Of a stretch of DNA of 64,000 nt, positions 27,428 to 36,456 are shown piece by piece; positions within the stretch are counted from its first letter, which is position 1, and every line of letters starts with the position of its first letter. The notes under the pieces were generated by a model that saw nothing but the letters and a program-made list of their open reading frames with translations, ran no database searches and was not told the origin of the DNA. Source of the DNA: an uncultured Lachnospiraceae bacterium (GTDB lineage: Bacteria; Bacillota; Clostridia; Lachnospirales; Lachnospiraceae); the NCBI GenBank assembly GCA_905235745.1, contig CAJOMN010000006.1, positions 21,024 to 85,023 on the forward strand. The letters are read 5' to 3'. The position numbers were made by a program, and so were the translations under genes.

Positions 27428-28780
27428 ATGGCATTTGAAAGCCTTACCGATAAATTACAGAATGTTTTTAAGGGTCTGAGGAGAAAGGGCAGACTCACCG
27501 AGAGCGATGTCAAAGAAGCGCTTCGTGAAGTCAAAATGGCTCTTCTTGAGGCCGATGTTAACTTCAAGGTCGTCAAAGGATTTATTAAAAGCATTGAAGA
27601 ACGCGCGGTAGGAACCGATGTCTTAAACGGCCTTAATCCCGCACAGACTGTCATTAAGATCGTGAACGAAGAAATGATCGCCCTCATGGGAAGCGAGACG
27701 ACGGAGCTTTCCTTTGAACCCGGAAAGGCAATGACGGTGATCATGATGTGCGGTCTTCAGGGTTCCGGTAAGACAACAACTGCCGCGAAGCTCGCACTGA
27801 AGCTGTCCTCAAAAGGCAAAAAGAGTCTGCTTGTCGCATGCGATGTATACAGACCAGCGGCTTTCGAGCAGTTACGTGTAAATGCCGAAAAGGTATCGGC
27901 GGACTTCTTCGGGATCGAAGGCGAAAAGGATACGCTCCGCATTGTCAGGGAAGCGATGGATTATGCCGCAGAGCGAAATGACAATGTTGTGATAATAGAT
28001 ACGGCCGGGCGGCTCCAGATAGATGAAGTTCTGATGGAGGAGCTGCAGAACATCAAAAATGCGGTCACGGTTCATGATACACTTCTGGTTGTCGATGCGA
28101 TGACAGGACAGGAAGCGGTTAATGTGGCCGAGACGTTTAACGAAAAGGTCGGAATTGACGGCGTTATACTGTCCAAGACGGACGGTGACGCAAGAGGCGG
28201 CGCCGCGCTTTCCGTAAAGGCAGTTACAGGCAAGCCCATACTGTTCACGGGTACAGGTGAAAAACCGGAGGATTTCGACCAGTTCTATCCTGACAGGATG
28301 GCGTCGAGAATACTCGGCATGGGAGACGTGCTGAGCCTGATAGAGAAGGCAGGAGAACAGATCGATGAGGACAGGGAAAGGGAAATGTCCTCAAGGCTTC
28401 GGAAAGGTAAGTTCGATTTCGATGATTACCTGGAGAGCCTTAACCAGATGAAGAAGATGGGCGGAATGTCGTCGATCCTGTCAATGCTCCCGGGAATGGG
28501 GCAGATGCTTCCGAAAGGAGCCAAGATGGGAGATATATCCGACCAGATAGACGATAAGAAACTGGCAAGAACCGAGGCAATCATACTCAGCATGACAACG
28601 GAAGAGCGACACAATCCCGACCTGCTGAACCCCTCAAGAAAACACAGGATAGCGAACGGAGCGGGGGTTGATATCGCCGAGGTCAACAGATTTGTCAAAC
28701 AGTTCAGGGAAGCGCAGAAGATGATGAAACGTTTCCCGCAGATGATGGGAAAACGCGGCAGATTTAAGCTCCCGTTTTAA
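27428..28780 (+). CDS. ffh: signal recognition particle protein Ffh (SRP54)
   Basis: The 450-residue GTPase binds signal peptides and 4.5S RNA. The NG domain carries G1 GLQGSGKTTT, DTAGR and the G4-like SKTDGDARGG; the C-terminal M domain is methionine-rich (NQMKKMGGMSSILSMLPGM). It is cotranscribed with ylxM upstream and followed by rpsP, khpA, rimM and trmD, the standard Bacillota order. No 4.5S RNA gene was found in the window. Confidence 0.98.
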   Translation: MAFESLTDKLQNVFKGLRRKGRLTESDVKEALREVKMALLEADVNFKVVKGFIKSIEERAVGTDVLNGLNPAQTVIKIVNEEMIALMGSETTELSFEPGKAMTVIMMCGLQGSGKTTTAAKLALKLSSKGKKSLLVACDVYRPAAFEQLRVNAEKVSADFFGIEGEKDTLRIVREAMDYAAERNDNVVIIDTAGRLQIDEVLMEELQNIKNAVTVHDTLLVVDAMTGQEAVNVAETFNEKVGIDGVILSKTDGDARGGAALSVKAVTGKPILFTGTGEKPEDFDQFYPDRMASRILGMGDVLSLIEKAGEQIDEDREREMSSRLRKGKFDFDDYLESLNQMKKMGGMSSILSMLPGMGQMLPKGAKMGDISDQIDDKKLARTEAIILSMTTEERHNPDLLNPSRKHRIANGAGVDIAEVNRFVKQFREAQKMMKRFPQMMGKRGRFKLPF

Positions 28781-28817
28781 TAATATGATATAAAATTAAT
28801 AAATGGAGGAATTGGAA

Positions 28818-29063
28818 ATGGCAGTAAAGATCAGACTCAGGAGAATGGGACAGAAGAAGGCTCCTTATTACAGGATCGTTGTAGCGGATTCAAGGAGTCC
28901 CCGTGACGGAAGATGTATCGAGGAGATAGGTACGTATGATCCGAATACGGATCCGTCAACGTACAAGATCGACGAGGAAAAGGCCAAAAAGTGGCTTGCC
29001 AACGGGGCACAGCCCACGGAAGTGGTCGGAAAACTCTTCAAGCTTGCCGGTATTGAGAAATAA
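28818..29063 (+). CDS. rpsP: 30S ribosomal protein S16
   Basis: The 81-residue protein of the small subunit begins [20 protein letters not shown], typical S16. ATG at 28818 has GGAGG 12 bases upstream. It is the first gene of the rpsP-khpA-rimM-trmD unit and follows ffh by 37 bases. Confidence 0.98.
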   Translation: MAVKIRLRRMGQKKAPYYRIVVADSRSPRDGRCIEEIGTYDPNTDPSTYKIDEEKAKKWLANGAQPTEVVGKLFKLAGIEK

Positions 29064-29089
29064 CAGACAGAGGATCGAGGAGACGTAAT

Positions 29090-29320
29090 ATGAAAGAACT
29101 TGTTGAGGTTATCGCCAAATCTCTTGTCGACAATCCGGATCAGGTATCGGTCACGGAAAAGGAAGACTCCAGATCGATCACGATCGAGCTCAAGGTAGCC
29201 CCCCAGGACATGGGAAAGGTTATCGGAAAGCAGGGAAGGATCGCCAAGGCTATCCGCGGGGTTGTCAAGGCGGCGTCCGCAGATCTGCCCAAGAAGGTTT
29301 TGGTTGATATAGTAGATTAA
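29090..29320 (+). CDS. khpA: KH-domain RNA-binding protein KhpA
   Basis: The 76-residue protein is a single KH domain with the GKQGRIAKAIR loop (GxxG) that binds RNA. KhpA pairs with KhpB/EloR in regulating cell elongation in streptococci and binds many RNAs in Clostridia. It sits between rpsP and rimM, its usual place. GAGGAG precedes the ATG. Confidence 0.95.
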   Translation: MKELVEVIAKSLVDNPDQVSVTEKEDSRSITIELKVAPQDMGKVIGKQGRIAKAIRGVVKAASADLPKKVLVDIVD

Positions 29321-29322
29321 TT

Positions 29323-29826
29323 TTGGAAGATTTATTACAGATCGGTGTGATCACGAAGGTTCACGGAGTCCATGGAGAGGTTAAGGTCTATCCGATGACG
29401 GACGATGTGAAGCGTTTCAAACAACTGAAAAGAACCATTCTGGATACGGGAAGCGGTCAGATCGAGCTTGAGTGCGTGTCCGCAAAATATTTCAAGCAGT
29501 ATGTCATACTGTCATTCAAAGGATACGATACGGTCGAGTCGATCGAAAAGTATTGCGGCAAGGGAATCTATGTCACGAGGGATGACGCGGTAAAGCTTGG
29601 AAAGGATGAGTATTTCATCGCTGATCTGATAGGCATGAAGGTTACCGATGATAAGCTTTGCGGCACTATAACCGATGTCATATCAACAGGCGCAAATGAC
29701 GTGTATGATATCAGCCTTGATGACGGCCGAAGGCTCCTTCTTCCCGCCATCAGGGAATGCGTTCTGAGTGTTGATACAGATGCCGGTTTGATGAAGATTC
29801 ATATTCTGGACGGGTTGCTCGAATGA
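29323..29826 (+). CDS. rimM: ribosome maturation factor RimM
   Basis: The 167-residue factor helps assemble the 30S subunit head by binding S19. The N-terminal IGVITKVHGVHGEVKV segment is diagnostic and a PRC-barrel follows (YFIADLIGMKVTDD). The start is a TTG at 29323, two bases after the khpA stop and without a good binding site, so translation is probably coupled. The conserved N-terminus begins only five codons later, which supports this start. It overlaps trmD by 4 bases. Confidence 0.94.
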   Translation: MEDLLQIGVITKVHGVHGEVKVYPMTDDVKRFKQLKRTILDTGSGQIELECVSAKYFKQYVILSFKGYDTVESIEKYCGKGIYVTRDDAVKLGKDEYFIADLIGMKVTDDKLCGTITDVISTGANDVYDISLDDGRRLLLPAIRECVLSVDTDAGLMKIHILDGLLE

Positions 29827-30599
29827 ACTTTCACATAATGACGCTTTTTCCGGAAATGGTAATGTCCGTCCTGTCCGAAAGCATAATAGGCCGGGCAATA
29901 TCAAACGGATACATAAATGCGGAAGCCGTAAACATACGTGATTACGCCAACAACAAGCACAATAAGGTCGACGACTACACATACGGCGGCGGAGCGGGAA
30001 TGCTCATGCAGGCAGATCCGGTCTACAGGTGTTATGAAGCGATAATGAGTAATATCGCGGCGCGTGATAACGGTCCGGGAAAGGCCGCAAGAGCGCCAAG
30101 AGTTGTCTATCTTACCCCGCAGGGCAGTATATTTGACCAGAATATGGCATCGGAGTATGCGCTTGAAGATGATCTGATACTTTTGTGCGGGCATTATGAG
30201 GGCATAGACGAGAGAGTGATCGAAGAGATAGTTACCGACTGCGTATCGGTCGGAGACTATGTGCTGACCGGCGGTGAACTGGCTGCAATGATTGTAGTCG
30301 ATGCGGTATCAAGGCTGTGTCCGGGCGTGCTGTCCAATTCCGATTCGCCGGAAAGCGAATCATTCTCCGACGGACTGCTCGAATATCCGCAGTATTCGAG
30401 ACCCGAGGTCTGGCACGGAAGACAGGTTCCGGAAGTGCTGCTGTCGGGCGATCACGAAAAGGTTGCCGCATGGCGCCATGAAATGGCACTTAGTCGCACG
30501 ATGGATCAAAGATTCGATCTGTACAGGAAGTATGTGATGTCGCATCCGGAGGAATTTATTCCGAAGAAGCCGCGGCGCCGGAAGAAGAAAACAGATTAA
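29823..30599 (+). CDS. trmD: tRNA (guanine-N1)-methyltransferase TrmD
   Basis: The 258-residue SPOUT enzyme methylates G37 of tRNAs that read CNN codons. It has the trefoil-knot signatures LLCGHYEGIDERVIE and SVGDYVLTGGELAAMI, and the N-terminal MTLFPEM. ATGA overlaps rimM by 4 bases. The lysine- and arginine-rich C-terminus is slightly extended. Confidence 0.98.
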   Translation: MNFHIMTLFPEMVMSVLSESIIGRAISNGYINAEAVNIRDYANNKHNKVDDYTYGGGAGMLMQADPVYRCYEAIMSNIAARDNGPGKAARAPRVVYLTPQGSIFDQNMASEYALEDDLILLCGHYEGIDERVIEEIVTDCVSVGDYVLTGGELAAMIVVDAVSRLCPGVLSNSDSPESESFSDGLLEYPQYSRPEVWHGRQVPEVLLSGDHEKVAAWRHEMALSRTMDQRFDLYRKYVMSHPEEFIPKKPRRRKKKTD

Positions 30600-30702
30600 T
30601 CCCTTGCATTTGAAAGGGGCATATGTTAAGATAACGAGGTTATTAAGACGGTCCTCTGCCTTATTGTAAGCTAAGAACGTCCCAAGAGTCAGGAGGAAAG
30701 AT

Positions 30703-31050
30703 ATGAACGACATTATCAAAGAAATCGAGCAGGAACAGCTCAAGGAATCCGTTGATGAATTTGCAGTAGGCGATACGGTGAAAGTATACGGCAAGATCAA
30801 AGAGGGTAACCGCGAGAGGATTCAGGTGTTTGAAGGTACCGTGATCAAGCGCCAGGGCGGTTCCAACAGGGAAACATTTACGGTCCGCAAGAATTCCAAC
30901 GGCGTGGGTGTTGAGAAGACATGGCCGCTTCATTCACCCAATGTGGAGAAGATAGAAGTCGTAAGACGCGGTAAAGTCCGCAGGGCAAAGCTTTTCTACT
31001 TAAGAGACCGTTCGGGCAAGAGTGCTAAGGTTAAGGAACTCATTCGCTGA
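30703..31050 (+). CDS. rplS: 50S ribosomal protein L19
   Basis: The 115-residue protein lies at the 30S-50S interface. The central [21 protein letters not shown] segment family match is clear (short part: [11 protein letters not shown]). A 103-base leader precedes it and may hold an L19 autoregulatory structure, but I cannot fold the known leader with confidence. AGGAGG lies 6 bases before the ATG. A terminator follows. Confidence 0.98.
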   Translation: MNDIIKEIEQEQLKESVDEFAVGDTVKVYGKIKEGNRERIQVFEGTVIKRQGGSNRETFTVRKNSNGVGVEKTWPLHSPNVEKIEVVRRGKVRRAKLFYLRDRSGKSAKVKELIR

Positions 31051-31065
31051 CAGAAAGTTTATTGG

Positions 31066-31098
31066 GAAGCACTTGCATATGCAGGTGCTTCTTGTTAT
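31066..31098 (+). terminator. hairpin after rplS
   Basis: GAAGCACTTGCA (31066-31077) pairs with TGCAGGTGCTTC (31080-31091) with one wobble; only a short TTGTTAT tail follows. It is a plausible but leaky terminator, 16 bases after rplS. Confidence 0.65.
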
Positions 31099-31118
31099 AC
31101 GGGGGTTCATCAAGTGTC

Positions 31119-31715
31119 ATGAGACGTTCAAAAAGTTCAGGCGCGCCGTCGCTTTCGTATATCAATCACGAGAGAAAATTTAATGTATACATGTTCTATC
31201 AGATACTGCAATGGATATTTCTGGTATTCATTGCGGTCTTTATGGGCGCTGCACTCGTATACGCATTCGGGATCAGAACAAGTGTTGTCGGAGACTCAAT
31301 GGAACCGGCTCTTTCAAACGGACAGGAAGTACTGATCGACAAGATCGCATATCAGTTCTCCGCTCCCAAACAGGGAGATGTAATAGTGTTTCGTCCGAAT
31401 GGCAACGAAAATGCCCACCTTTCGGTAAAAAGGGTGGTCGCGACTCCGGGTGACACCATTCAGATCGTCCAGGGTAAAGTAGTTATCAACGGTTCCGTCT
31501 ATGTCAAGGACAAGGCGGATGATACAAGGGACCCGGGAATCGCGGAATCCGAGATCGTCCTCGGCGCCGACGAGTACTTTGTGCTCGGAGACAACAGGCG
31601 CAGTTCCGAGGATTCACGAAGCGCCAACATAGGAAACATCAGCAGGGGAATGATCGAAGGGAAAGCATGGTACCATCTGAAAGGGAAGAATTCCGCTGCG
31701 GGGAGAGTGGAGTGA
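31119..31715 (+). CDS. lepB: signal peptidase I (first copy)
   Basis: The 198-residue membrane enzyme removes signal peptides from exported proteins. One membrane segment is followed by the catalytic serine in GDSMEP (Ser60) and lysine in VKRVVATPGD (Lys104), then GDNRRSSEDSR, the Box E region. ATG at 31119 is chosen because GGGGG lies upstream and a longer frame from 31062 would run through the rplS terminator. The RbgA gene overlaps its last base, and a second lepB follows that. Confidence 0.94.
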   Translation: MRRSKSSGAPSLSYINHERKFNVYMFYQILQWIFLVFIAVFMGAALVYAFGIRTSVVGDSMEPALSNGQEVLIDKIAYQFSAPKQGDVIVFRPNGNENAHLSVKRVVATPGDTIQIVQGKVVINGSVYVKDKADDTRDPGIAESEIVLGADEYFVLGDNRRSSEDSRSANIGNISRGMIEGKAWYHLKGKNSAAGRVE

Positions 31716-32554
31716 TGCAGGTTCAGTGGTATCCGGGACATATGACAAAAGCCAAAAGGATGATGCTTGATGAGATTAAGCTGATCGATCTTGTCATAGA
31801 GCTTTTGGATGCAAGGGCGCCGCTGTCTTCGCGCAATCCCGACATCGACGAGATGTCGAAAGGGAAAGCGCGTCTTGTTCTTCTGAACAAATCGGATCTT
31901 GCCGATCCCGACAGGAATAACGCATGGTTACAATATTTCCGGGAGCATGGTATAACAGCACTTACCGTGGATTCCCGAAACAGGGAGGGATTCGGCCGTA
32001 TAGGAAAATCCGTTGAGGAAGTGTGCCGCGATAAAAAGGAACGCGACCAAAAGAGAGGGATAATGAACAGACCTGTCCGGGCTATGGTTGTCGGAATCCC
32101 CAATGTGGGCAAATCCACGTTTATCAATTCCATGTGCAGAAAATCAAGCGCCAGGGTTGGAAACAAGCCCGGAGTGACAAAAGGGAAGCAGTGGATACGC
32201 CTTGACAAGACCACGGAACTGCTTGATACACCGGGAATATTATGGCCCAGATTTGAAGATGAGACAACAGGTATTAACCTTGCATATATAGGTTCGATAA
32301 ACGATGAGATAATTGATGAGACGGAGCTTGCGACGGGACTCATCTCCTATATTGCAGGATCATATGCAGGGGCACTGTATGACAGATACGGAGTCGACGA
32401 GAGCCTGGATGCGGTCGGGATATTGGGCGGTATAGCAAACAAGAGAGGATGTCTCAAAAAGGGCGGAGAATGTGACTATTCCAAAGCAGCCAATATCGTA
32501 CTCGACGATTTCAGATCCGGAAAGCTCGGAAGGATCACGCTCGAAGAACCGTAA
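31715..32554 (+). CDS. rbgA: ribosome biogenesis GTPase RbgA (YlqF)
   Basis: The 279-residue circularly permuted GTPase helps the late step of 50S assembly. The order of motifs is G4 (NKSD), then G1 (GIPNVGKSTF), then G3 (DTPG), as expected for this family. The N-terminus is MQVQWYPGHMTKAKR, which fixes the start at 31715; it overlaps the lepB stop by one base. The upstream frame from 31667 is part of lepB. Confidence 0.96.
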   Translation: MQVQWYPGHMTKAKRMMLDEIKLIDLVIELLDARAPLSSRNPDIDEMSKGKARLVLLNKSDLADPDRNNAWLQYFREHGITALTVDSRNREGFGRIGKSVEEVCRDKKERDQKRGIMNRPVRAMVVGIPNVGKSTFINSMCRKSSARVGNKPGVTKGKQWIRLDKTTELLDTPGILWPRFEDETTGINLAYIGSINDEIIDETELATGLISYIAGSYAGALYDRYGVDESLDAVGILGGIANKRGCLKKGGECDYSKAANIVLDDFRSGKLGRITLEEP

Positions 32555-32569
32555 CAGAGGAAGCTGCCA

Positions 32570-33115
32570 ATGAGCAAAGGAAAGAAGAAAAAAAGAAAAG
32601 GCGGTATCATCCGCGGTATGCTTGATACAGGGCTCTTTATACTTGCTGTTCTTCTGATCGCCTTCATCATGTCGAGGTTTGTTGTGGAGCGTGTCAGGGT
32701 TCACAATCACTCAATGGAGCATACGCTTGAGGAAGGGGACAGTGTTATAATCGACAAGCTCTCATACAGGTTCAGGGAACCGAGAAGATATGAGATCATA
32801 GTATTTCGGCAGAAGGGAACGGGAGAAGACCTGATAAAGCGTGTTATAGGACTGCCTTTTGAAACCGTTCAGATAATCGACGGTGATTTTTATATCGACG
32901 GAGAACGGATAGAGGATGCAGAGGGGCTTGATAAGGCCGAATATGCCGGTCTGGCGGCGGAGCCGGTCAGGCTGTCCGTCGGGGAATATTTTGTTGTTGG
33001 TGACAACAGGGCTGAAAGCATCGATTCGCGCTATGATGAGGTCGGTGTAGTAACCGCGACGAGAATAGAAGGCAGAATGTTGTGCAGACTCGGGTTTCGG
33101 ACGAATGGCAAATAG
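32570..33115 (+). CDS. lepB: signal peptidase I (second copy)
   Basis: The 181-residue enzyme is a divergent signal peptidase. A basic N-terminus (KGKKKKRKGG) and one membrane segment precede the catalytic serine (NHSMEH, Ser48); the general base lysine is in IKRVIGLP (Lys90) and GDNRAESIDSR closes the site. It differs clearly from the copy 1.4 kb upstream. It overlaps rnhB by 11 bases. Having two side by side suggests different substrate preferences, but this is inference. Confidence 0.94.
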   Translation: MSKGKKKKRKGGIIRGMLDTGLFILAVLLIAFIMSRFVVERVRVHNHSMEHTLEEGDSVIIDKLSYRFREPRRYEIIVFRQKGTGEDLIKRVIGLPFETVQIIDGDFYIDGERIEDAEGLDKAEYAGLAAEPVRLSVGEYFVVGDNRAESIDSRYDEVGVVTATRIEGRMLCRLGFRTNGK

Positions 33116-33869
33116 CATAAGTGATATCAAAACCGAATACAGTGCGTTAAAAGATGATGAGTATGATGATTTTATCGCCAGGTACTCACATGATGACAGG
33201 AGCGGTGTTGTAAGGCTCGTGGAGCAGGCAGCCAAAAAGAAGGAAAAATATATTGCCGAGCTCGAGCGGACAGAGCACATGTTATCATATGAAAGGAAGT
33301 ACGGCGCATATTCCGCGATATGCGGCATAGATGAAGCGGGGAGAGGCCCCCTTGCCGGACCCGTTGTTGCAGGTGCCGTGATCCTGCCTGCCAATGAGAG
33401 GATACTGTACCTGAACGATTCCAAGCAATTGTCTGCCGCAAAGCGTGAGGAACTGTACGATATCATATATGAGCGTGCGATCTGTGCGGCAGTCGGGATC
33501 GTGGGGCATGAGCGTATCGATGAGATTAATATTCTGCAGGCAACATACGAGGCAATGCGTATTGCGGTTATGAATCTGTCCCAAAGACCCGATATATTAT
33601 TAAACGATGCAGTTACCATTCCGGGAATTGACATACAGCAGGTTCCGATCATCAAAGGGGATGCCAAGAGCTGTTCCATTGCAGCGGCAAGTATCATAGC
33701 CAAGGTGACAAGGGACAGGATAATGACCGAGATGGATAAGCTGTATCCCATGTACGGATTTGCGCAGAATAAAGGTTACGGATCCGCACAGCATATAGAA
33801 GCTATCAGACAATACGGACCGTGTGAGATACACAGAAGAACATTTATAGGAAATTTTGTATCAGACTGA
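33105..33869 (+). CDS. rnhB: ribonuclease HII
   Basis: The 254-residue enzyme removes ribonucleotides and RNA-DNA hybrids. The catalytic Asp-Glu motif ICGIDEAGRGPLAGPVVAG is clear (near residue 72), and ILNDAVTIPG and KVTRDR complete the fold. The first 65 or so residues form a charged helical extension found in Bacillota RnhB. It overlaps lepB at its start. Confidence 0.97.
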   Translation: MANSISDIKTEYSALKDDEYDDFIARYSHDDRSGVVRLVEQAAKKKEKYIAELERTEHMLSYERKYGAYSAICGIDEAGRGPLAGPVVAGAVILPANERILYLNDSKQLSAAKREELYDIIYERAICAAVGIVGHERIDEINILQATYEAMRIAVMNLSQRPDILLNDAVTIPGIDIQQVPIIKGDAKSCSIAAASIIAKVTRDRIMTEMDKLYPMYGFAQNKGYGSAQHIEAIRQYGPCEIHRRTFIGNFVSD

Positions 33870-33886
33870 GCCTTGCGGGAGACGAT

Positions 33887-35815
33887 ATGCCTTTAACGAT
33901 TGACGGTAACTATGCAAACAGTGATCAGACAAGAATAGGGAGCAATCCGGTCTATACGGATAGTGTAAGGGAAGTTCCGTCAGGTACTTACGGATCGTCC
34001 GCGACCGAGGGGCTGTCCCAAGGTCAGACCGTATCCGGGCAGATCGTTGACAAGGAAGGCGATCAGGTGACGATACGCCTCGACAATGACCGGACGATCT
34101 CGGCCAAGCTTGCCGGAAACGCCGACATCGAGGTCGGAATGAAGCTGACCTTTGAGATCGCTAAGAGCGATGGCAAGCTCGCGCTCCGTCCGTTATATTC
34201 CAATCTGTCCGGAAGCAGTGCCGCGATGTCAGCCTTAAAGGCAGCGGGACTTCCGGTTAATAACACGACTCTTACCATGACCGACAAGATGATGTCGGAA
34301 AGCATGCCCATCAACAGAAATGCGTTGGCGCAGATGTTCAGAAACGTCTCGTCATTCTCCAATGTGTCACCCGAATCGATAGTCCAGATGACAAAGCTCA
34401 ACATGCCCCTTACCGAATCGAGTGTCATCCAGTTCGACAATTACCGCAATTTTGAACATCAGATAACCGGAGATCTCCAGAACGCGGCAAACGGGATCGC
34501 TGATCTGCTTGGTGAAGCGGTCAGCCTGGCGGGAGACGGAGAAGCCGCGGCAGCGTTTGCGGGGCTATCCGCGGGGGAAGTTATCGGCGAGGTTCTGGAG
34601 CTTATTGATACAGGCAGCCTCGAGACGATATTACCCGAAAACGGACAGACGGCAGAAGGCAGTATACCCGGAGCCGTACAAACAGACACCATGCAAACAG
34701 ATACCGTGCAAACGGGTGTCGTACAGGAGAATGCAGAACCGGGCGCGGCAGCGTCATCCGATGCCGCTGTCAATCCGAATCTGTCTCTTACCGCTGCAGA
34801 ACAGCAGACGCTCGTGGATGACCTGCAGAGTCTTATGATCCTTGCGGGGAAAGGCTCTGATATTCATGAGCCTCTTAATCCGTCGGATGTCATTACTTCG
34901 ATAAAAGAGCTTGTACAGGAGTATCCGCCTGATGAGGTTATCAGGGTGGAGGAAGCGGAACTTCCCGCATATTCCGAAGAAACAAATGAAGCCGTGGAGG
35001 AGGGCAACCTTCAAAATGCCGAGCGTTCCGAGGTCAACAGCCTGCGGGAGCATGCGGACGGAGCCGCACCGGCTGCCGATGCCGGGAAGGAAGCCAATCC
35101 CGCCGCCGCTTCGGGTAGTCAGGATATTCCTGTCAAGGCGCAGATACATGAGAAATTGAACGAAGTGCTCAGATCGGAGGGTTTTACAAAGCTTGTCAGG
35201 GATTCTGTCAAGGCGCAGATGTCCATAAGACCCGAAGACGTTGCCGAAAAGGGCAAGATAGAGGAACTGTATGACAAGATCCAGAAGACTTCGGGAAAGA
35301 TCAGCCAGATCATGGAAAACATCGGAAGATCAGACTCGCCTGTTGCCGCTTCCGCACAGGCGCTTACCGATAATGTTAACTTCATGAACGAGCTGAACCA
35401 GTTCGTCAATTATGTCCAGCTTCCGCTCAAAATGGCCGGTGAGGACGCAAACGGCGAACTGTATGTATATACCAACCGCAAGAATCTTGCCGACAATGAC
35501 GGTAACTATTCGGCGCTCCTGCATCTTGATATGGAGCATTTAGGCCCGATGGACGTGTATGTTATGATGCGTGACCATACAAAGGTCAGCACGAACTTTT
35601 TCCTCGAAAGCGAGGAAATGCTTGATTTTATTGAATCCCACATTGATGAACTTACGCGCCGTCTTACCGAAAAAGGATATAATACGGATACAAAGGTAAC
35701 GCAAAGGGAAGCCGGTAAACCCATCACTCCGATCGCGGATGAATTCACAAAGGAAGATGCCGCAACCTCGGCACCGGTGGCGGCAGCACGGATGCGTTTT
35801 GATGTCAGGGCGTGA
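33887..35815 (+). CDS. ylqG: YlqG-like protein with a FliK/flagellar hook-length-control type C-terminus
   Basis: The 642-residue protein has a beta-rich start (SGQIVDKEGDQVTIRLDN), a low-complexity acidic middle (about 260 to 410, with the 15-base repeats given separately), and a C-terminal domain with YVQLPLKM, YTNRKN and LHLDMEHLGPMDVYV, resembling the C-terminal domain of FliK. It is followed by ylqH, which encodes a FlhB-like fragment. The Bacillus rnhB-ylqG-ylqH order is the same. FliK binds FlhB to switch substrate in flagellar export; no other flagellar gene is in the window, so a link to flagella or to another export device is unproven. Confidence 0.8.
   Translation: MPLTIDGNYANSDQTRIGSNPVYTDSVREVPSGTYGSSATEGLSQGQTVSGQIVDKEGDQVTIRLDNDRTISAKLAGNADIEVGMKLTFEIAKSDGKLALRPLYSNLSGSSAAMSALKAAGLPVNNTTLTMTDKMMSESMPINRNALAQMFRNVSSFSNVSPESIVQMTKLNMPLTESSVIQFDNYRNFEHQITGDLQNAANGIADLLGEAVSLAGDGEAAAAFAGLSAGEVIGEVLELIDTGSLETILPENGQTAEGSIPGAVQTDTMQTDTVQTGVVQENAEPGAAASSDAAVNPNLSLTAAEQQTLVDDLQSLMILAGKGSDIHEPLNPSDVITSIKELVQEYPPDEVIRVEEAELPAYSEETNEAVEEGNLQNAERSEVNSLREHADGAAPAADAGKEANPAAASGSQDIPVKAQIHEKLNEVLRSEGFTKLVRDSVKAQMSIRPEDVAEKGKIEELYDKIQKTSGKISQIMENIGRSDSPVAASAQALTDNVNFMNELNQFVNYVQLPLKMAGEDANGELYVYTNRKNLADNDGNYSALLHLDMEHLGPMDVYVMMRDHTKVSTNFFLESEEMLDFIESHIDELTRRLTEKGYNTDTKVTQREAGKPITPIADEFTKEDAATSAPVAAARMRFDVRA
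34679..34723 (+). repeat. three 15-base tandem repeats inside ylqG
   Basis: Three adjacent 15-base units encode the near-identical pentapeptides QTDTM, QTDTV and QTGVV. The first two units differ at few bases, the third more. It probably tunes the length of the low-complexity linker. Confidence 0.7.
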
Positions 35816-35816
35816 T

Positions 35817-36101
35817 ATGGCAGAAGAGGACAAGAAGAAAATCAAACAGGCTGTCGCCATTGAATACGATCCCAATGACATGGCACCCAAGATCGTCGCA
35901 ACCGGGCGCGGAAAGGTAGCCGAGAGGATCATCGAGCAGGCGAAAGAGAACGACGTACCGATACATGAAGACGAAAAGCTTGCGGGAACGCTCTCTAAGC
36001 TTGATATCGGAGAATATATCCCGCCTGAACTGTATGAGGTAGTGGCGGAGATTCTTGTATTTGTCGACAACATGGAGAAGATAAGATCGAAACTGAAATA
36101 A
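35817..36101 (+). CDS. ylqH: YlqH, free-standing FlhB C-terminal-type protein
   Basis: The 94-residue protein matches only the cytoplasmic C-terminal domain of FlhB/EscU export switches. It opens with AVAIEYDPNDMAPKIVATG, where FlhB reads NPTHYAVAL...; the NPTH autocleavage motif and the whole membrane part are missing, so the protein looks like the fragment produced by FlhB self-cleavage. Segments VPIHEDEKLAGTLSK and IGEYIPPELYEVVAEIL follow the family. The start at 35817 is preceded by AGGG and lies 1 base after the ylqG stop. Its natural partner would be YlqG. Confidence 0.88.
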   Translation: MAEEDKKKIKQAVAIEYDPNDMAPKIVATGRGKVAERIIEQAKENDVPIHEDEKLAGTLSKLDIGEYIPPELYEVVAEILVFVDNMEKIRSKLK

Positions 36102-36102
36102 T

Positions 36103-36456
36103 ATGAATACGAGAAAAGTCGGATCTGCCAAAGAGGACGAAGCGGCGCGGTATCTTACAAGCCGCGGACTAACAATACTGGAGAAGAACTATTCGAACCG
36201 GTTCGGTGAGATAGATATAATAGCACTTGACGGAAACTGCACGGTATTCGTTGAGGTCAAATACAGAAAAGGCATCGGCTCGGGACATCCGGAGGAAGCG
36301 GTTGGCGCTTCGAAGATAAGGAAGATAGCAAAGGTCGCCGATCATTACCGCGTATGCAGGAAGCTTTCCGAATCGGATCCGGTCCGTTTTGATGTAGTCG
36401 CGATCGAGAATGACAGTATCAGATGGTACAGGAACGCTTTCGAGTATCCGTTCTAA
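36103..36456 (+). CDS. yraN: YraN-family putative endonuclease (UPF0102)
   Basis: The 117-residue protein has the restriction-like nuclease core: EDEAARYLTSRG, RFGEIDIIALDG and VFVEVKYRKG (the D/E-x-K active site). Its role is unknown but it is often near rnhB. It overlaps the convergent prs gene by 4 bases at the stop codons. Confidence 0.93.
   Translation: MNTRKVGSAKEDEAARYLTSRGLTILEKNYSNRFGEIDIIALDGNCTVFVEVKYRKGIGSGHPEEAVGASKIRKIAKVADHYRVCRKLSESDPVRFDVVAIENDSIRWYRNAFEYPF

Noticed and set aside
30600..30702. possible L19 leader RNA before rplS
   Set aside because: The gap is the right size, but I could not fold a stem set that matches the known L19 leader well enough to call it.
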